DNA from: Botryococcus braunii
Lineage: Eukaryota; Chlorophyta; Trebouxiophyceae
NCBI GenBank assembly: GCA_002005505.1
Contig: KV908371.1
Location: forward strand, 50,001-62,500
Direction: 5' to 3'
Length of the DNA: 12,500 nucleotides
The notes under the pieces were generated by a model that did no database searches, was not told the DNA's origin, and was given only the letters and a program-made list of their open reading frames with translations. Below are positions 11,378-12,500 of the stretch, piece after piece. Position numbers and translations under genes: made by a program. Position 1 is the stretch's first letter. The number at the start of each line of letters is the position of its first letter.

Positions 11378-11814
11378 AAGCGCGCGCCTGCCCGTGTATG
11401 AAGTCCCTTTCCCTCACAAGTACCCTCCCCTAGCACTTTCCCACTCCCGCCCCACCTCTGACACTCTCTGCCTCCGTCCACTCCCATAACTGCACAAGCA
11501 CCACCCCCCCCCTCCCCAGCCATAGGTGAAGACAAGAGAAGTGGTAGTGCGTTGAAAGCAGCAGAAATAGACAAGTGGAAGGAGAATTGGAGTGGCAGAG
11601 AAGTGAATGCATGATCGACCGTTAACCAATATCAGTCATGAAGACTAAACTGAGTAGTCAACTCAAGAGAATCACGTGGAGGCCCACATGGGTCCCACAT
11701 GGTGGTGCACATGGACGCAGTATAGGATATGGAGGCATTCACGGCCGACCAGGCACACATGCGCGCAACCACCCACAAGCACCGACGCTCGCAGAAAGGC
11801 ACCGTCTGGAGTCT

Positions 11815-11850
11815 GGAAAATGTGTTTCGGATGGAAAATGTGTTTCGGAT
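11815..11850. repeat. Perfect 18-bp tandem duplication
   Basis: GGAAAATGTGTTTCGGAT occurs twice head to tail without mismatch. Confidence 0.97.
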
Positions 11851-12259
11851 AAAAAAGGTAGAGCGGGCAAGACGGAGAATGCAGGCAACATATAGAGTGC
11901 GCATATTTAACGCCATTGTTCTTTTGAGGGCGAGGAAAGGGGTAAGTGTAGGGACGTGAAGCAGGAGACTGGTGTTGTGCTAAGCAGGCTCAGGATGATG
12001 GCAGCCTGACGTGGCAAACAGAAGGCTCGGCCAAAGCATGCGCATATGCACACAACTGCTCAGAAGGTTCCGCATGTGAATTCGGTGTTTAGAGGGCGTC
12101 CACACTTGCTGTCGGAACGAGCGCTGACGGTGTTTGCAGCATCAAGAACAAATACTTGCTGCTTGCTGTGCAAGCGGCAAACTCAGCAGGCTCGAAATCG
12201 CGCCATCGAAAGGGCACATGCCCCCTCATGTACATCATGATAAACGTGCGCACGAGGCA

Positions 12260-12278
12260 GCGCGCGCGCGCGCACACA

Positions 12279-12316
<38 letters not shown>

Positions 12317-12352
12317 CACACGCACACGCACACGCACACGCACGCGCACGCG

Positions 12353-12423
<71 letters not shown>
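12260..12423. repeat. Long alternating purine-pyrimidine array (CG/CA)
   Basis: (GC)6, (CA)n with a TA, an AACG-type block (CACACG units), (CG)n and then a pure (CA)n run to 12422. It alternates purine and pyrimidine nearly throughout, with a high CG share, so it is a strong Z-DNA candidate. Confidence 0.95.
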
Positions 12424-12425
<2 letters not shown>

Positions 12426-12500
12426 CAGCGTGTGTGGCAAGATGGGGAAGGAGCAGAAAGACATTCTATCCCCCTTAAAACTTAGACCTCAAACGATTCC

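Larger units (their letters stand above)
10649..12500. other. Upstream region of the peroxidase gene, no coding sequence recognised
   Basis: I expected the distal-heme exon (R-x-x-F-H) here on the minus strand and did not find it. It may lie beyond the window or be unrecognisable. Apart from the repeats listed separately, the region has only short or microsatellite-derived open frames. Confidence 0.5.

Noticed and set aside
11632..11650. Minus-strand SLHD near a possible distal peroxidase motif
   Set aside because: A stop codon follows at once, and neither an Arg at the right spacing nor a donor site is present.

Overview
This is a stretch of eukaryotic nuclear DNA. It carries the ends of two intron-containing oxidoreductase genes that face each other tail to tail, separated by a repeat-rich intergenic region. 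Long dinucleotide microsatellites, homopolymer C tracts, hairpins and GT-AG introns rule out a bacterial origin. A plant-type PQQ-propeller (polyvinyl-alcohol-dehydrogenase-like) protein and a plant-type heme peroxidase suggest a photosynthetic lineage such as a streptophyte alga or non-seed plant. That placement is an inference with low confidence.

Positions 1-3572, plus strand: the 3' part of a PQQ-binding-like beta-propeller gene. Four exons (120-254, 1025-1118, 2111-2229, about 3153-3572) splice in phases 0, 1 and 0 into 255 residues ending at a TAG. The 5' part lies before the window. Its introns hold a (GT)44 tract, a six-copy 12-bp minisatellite and a 187-bp near-perfect foldback.

Positions 3573-7498: intergenic. 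It holds a 23-bp direct repeat, a possible zinc-finger-bearing retroelement fragment (minus strand, about 4109-4642), several degraded short tandem repeats, a possible retrotransposon primer-binding site near 5557, and stacked palindromes. No ordinary gene is recognised.

Positions 7499-10579, minus strand: the 3' part of a heme peroxidase gene. Four exons (10579-10513, 10065-9966, 8973-8820, 7703-7499) splice in consistent phases into 174 residues ending at a TGA. The protein mixes class I (ascorbate peroxidase) and class III (secretory plant peroxidase) signatures. It keeps the proximal His and structural Asp but lacks the ascorbate-peroxidase Trp and the class III cysteines. The exon(s) encoding the distal heme Arg/His half were not found. 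The introns carry very long CT/GT and CA/GA arrays in inverted orientation on either side of the exon that encodes the proximal His, a 34-bp palindrome with 42-bp tandem repeats, and a partial duplication of an exon start.

Positions 10649-12500: no recognisable coding sequence. It holds poly-C, a (GT)n array, an 18-bp tandem duplication and a long CA/CG array. It may be an upstream intron or 5' flank of the peroxidase gene.

No evident new multi-gene system is present. The points most worth checking are the chimeric peroxidase, the complementary microsatellites bracketing its key exon, the foldback element, and the decoy splice site made by exon duplication.
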